A stretch of DNA of 64,000 nucleotides from G963691835 sp963691835 (GTDB lineage Bacteria; Pseudomonadota; Alphaproteobacteria; Thalassobaculales; Thalassobaculaceae). Positions within the stretch are counted from its first letter, which is position 1; each line of letters starts with the position of its first letter. The stretch covers positions 1,674,001-1,738,000 of the forward strand of contig OY829383.1 of the NCBI GenBank assembly GCA_963691835.1, given 5' to 3'. Shown in pieces: positions 63,353 through 64,000 of this stretch. Under the pieces are notes generated by a model, which was given only the letters and a program-made list of their open reading frames with translations, was not told the DNA's origin and did no database searches. The translations under genes were made by a program, and so were the position numbers.

Positions 63353-64000
63353 CTAAAAAGGCAAGCGGATATGGGCGCGGAGGCCGCCTCCGGGCGAGGA
63401 CCCCAGGGATATGTCACCACCGTGGGAGCGGGCGATGTCACGGGCGATTGTGAGTCCGAGCCCGGTGCCGCCGGTTGCCGCGTTCCGAGACGGATCAAGA
63501 CGGAAGAAAGGCTTGAACACCTGCTCCCGTTGATCCTCCGGGATGCCCGGGCCGTCATCATCAACGATGAAATCCACGCCATCCCGGTCGGCCGTCAACG
63601 TCAGAGACACCTCCGAGCCGTGCCGACGGGCGTTCGTCAACAAGTTCGACAACGCCCGCTTCAAGGCATGGGGCCGCACCTCCGACCGCAATTCGTCCGG
63701 GCCTGCGAGATCCAGGGTGATCGGATGGCCACCCCGCCGTTCGGCCGCCGCCAGATCCTCGGCCAATGCAATCAGGTCCGTGTCGACGGGCCGTTCCGTG
63801 CCCTCGCCGCGGGCAAACGCGAGATAGGCCTCCACCATGCGCTCCATCTCGACGACATCCGCGCGTAACTCCTCGATGTCGTCCGTATCTCCAAGCATGG
63901 CGAGCTGGAGCTTCATGCGGGTGATCGGCGTACGCAGGTCGTGGCTGACCCCAGCCAGCATCTCCGTCCGCTGGGAGATCTGGCGCTGAATGCGGTCCCG
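63353..64000 (-). CDS. Sensor histidine kinase, EnvZ-like, C-terminal part (runs off window)
   Basis: 216 codons of the kinase core. MLAGVSHDLRTPITRMKLQL carries the phospho-His; NLLTNARRHG, DDDGPGIPEDQ and TGGTGLGLTIARDIAR are the ATPase motifs. The frame stays open through the window edge (RQISQRTEMLAG), so the sensor and HAMP parts lie beyond it. The layout recalls alphaproteobacterial EnvZ/OmpR-type kinases of osmotic or acid response; the paired regulator is not in view. Confidence 0.9.
   Translation of the reverse strand, partial: RDRIQRQISQRTEMLAGVSHDLRTPITRMKLQLAMLGDTDDIEELRADVVEMERMVEAYLAFARGEGTERPVDTDLIALAEDLAAAERRGGHPITLDLAGPDELRSEVRPHALKRALSNLLTNARRHGSEVSLTLTADRDGVDFIVDDDGPGIPEDQREQVFKPFFRLDPSRNAATGGTGLGLTIARDIARSHGGDISLGSSPGGGLRAHIRLPF

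Overview
The window looks like a chromosomal segment of a free-living, probably marine, alphaproteobacterium, plausibly Rhodospirillales or Rhodobacterales. The support is a GC content in the low sixties, a run of genes in an order I associate with alphaproteobacteria (ahcY, a DivL-like protein, tsaE, amgK, murU, addB, addA, trxA), a Tyr-box DivL-type kinase homologue, and TRAP plus ABC uptake systems. The species cannot be fixed from sequence alone. I saw no rRNA, tRNA, CRISPR array, insertion sequence or prophage.

Layout. 1-2866: end of a betaine-aldehyde dehydrogenase gene, an SDR oxidoreductase and an RraA/HMG-aldolase-like protein. 2978-16362: housekeeping block of SAH hydrolase, DivL-like kinase, TsaE, the AmgK/MurU muropeptide-recycling pair, AddB/AddA recombination nuclease and thioredoxin, closed by a clear terminator. 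16420-21614: mutS and, divergently, a malic enzyme. 21702-29808: complete phosphate cluster phoR-pstS-pstC-pstA-pstB-phoU-phoB, with an unusual AT-rich phoR-pstS spacer holding a Pho-box-like repeat, a hairpin and a possible 12-residue ORF.

29872-42023 is the most interesting region. Twelve minus-strand genes, most overlapping by 4-8 bases, encode an ABC importer (binding protein, two permeases, a 74-aa membrane protein, two different ATPases), DhaL, an EIIA-Man-type protein, HPr, enzyme I, a small HTH protein and DhaK. This is a self-contained PEP-driven ketose-kinase phosphorelay tied to its own importer. Divergent from it are a PdxA/PdxA2-like dehydrogenase and an unassigned TIM-barrel protein. 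The shared 364-bp spacer carries two copies of a 28-bp operator-like element. I propose one regulon for a C3/C4 polyol, ketose or sugar acid feeding dihydroxyacetone phosphate.

42004-46183: a low-GC surface-carbohydrate gene (probably transferred), an M16 peptidase and threonine synthase. 46321-53524: two MmgE/PrpD proteins flanking a flavoprotein, facing a TRAP transporter operon; together these suggest an organic-acid catabolic unit. 53825-55933: a nitroreductase-methyltransferase fusion and a dienelactone hydrolase gene broken by one in-frame amber codon. 55957-64000: class V aminotransferase, DUF1330 protein, a small unknown protein, NAD synthetase, FAD oxidoreductase, a 40-aa lipoprotein gene easily missed by gene finders, a 76-aa membrane protein, a PhyH dioxygenase, a DUF1028 protein and the 3' part of an EnvZ-like kinase.

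A pattern across the window: in all three transporter operons (pst, ABC, TRAP) a strong GC-rich hairpin lies just after the binding-protein gene, which would raise binding-protein expression over the membrane subunits.
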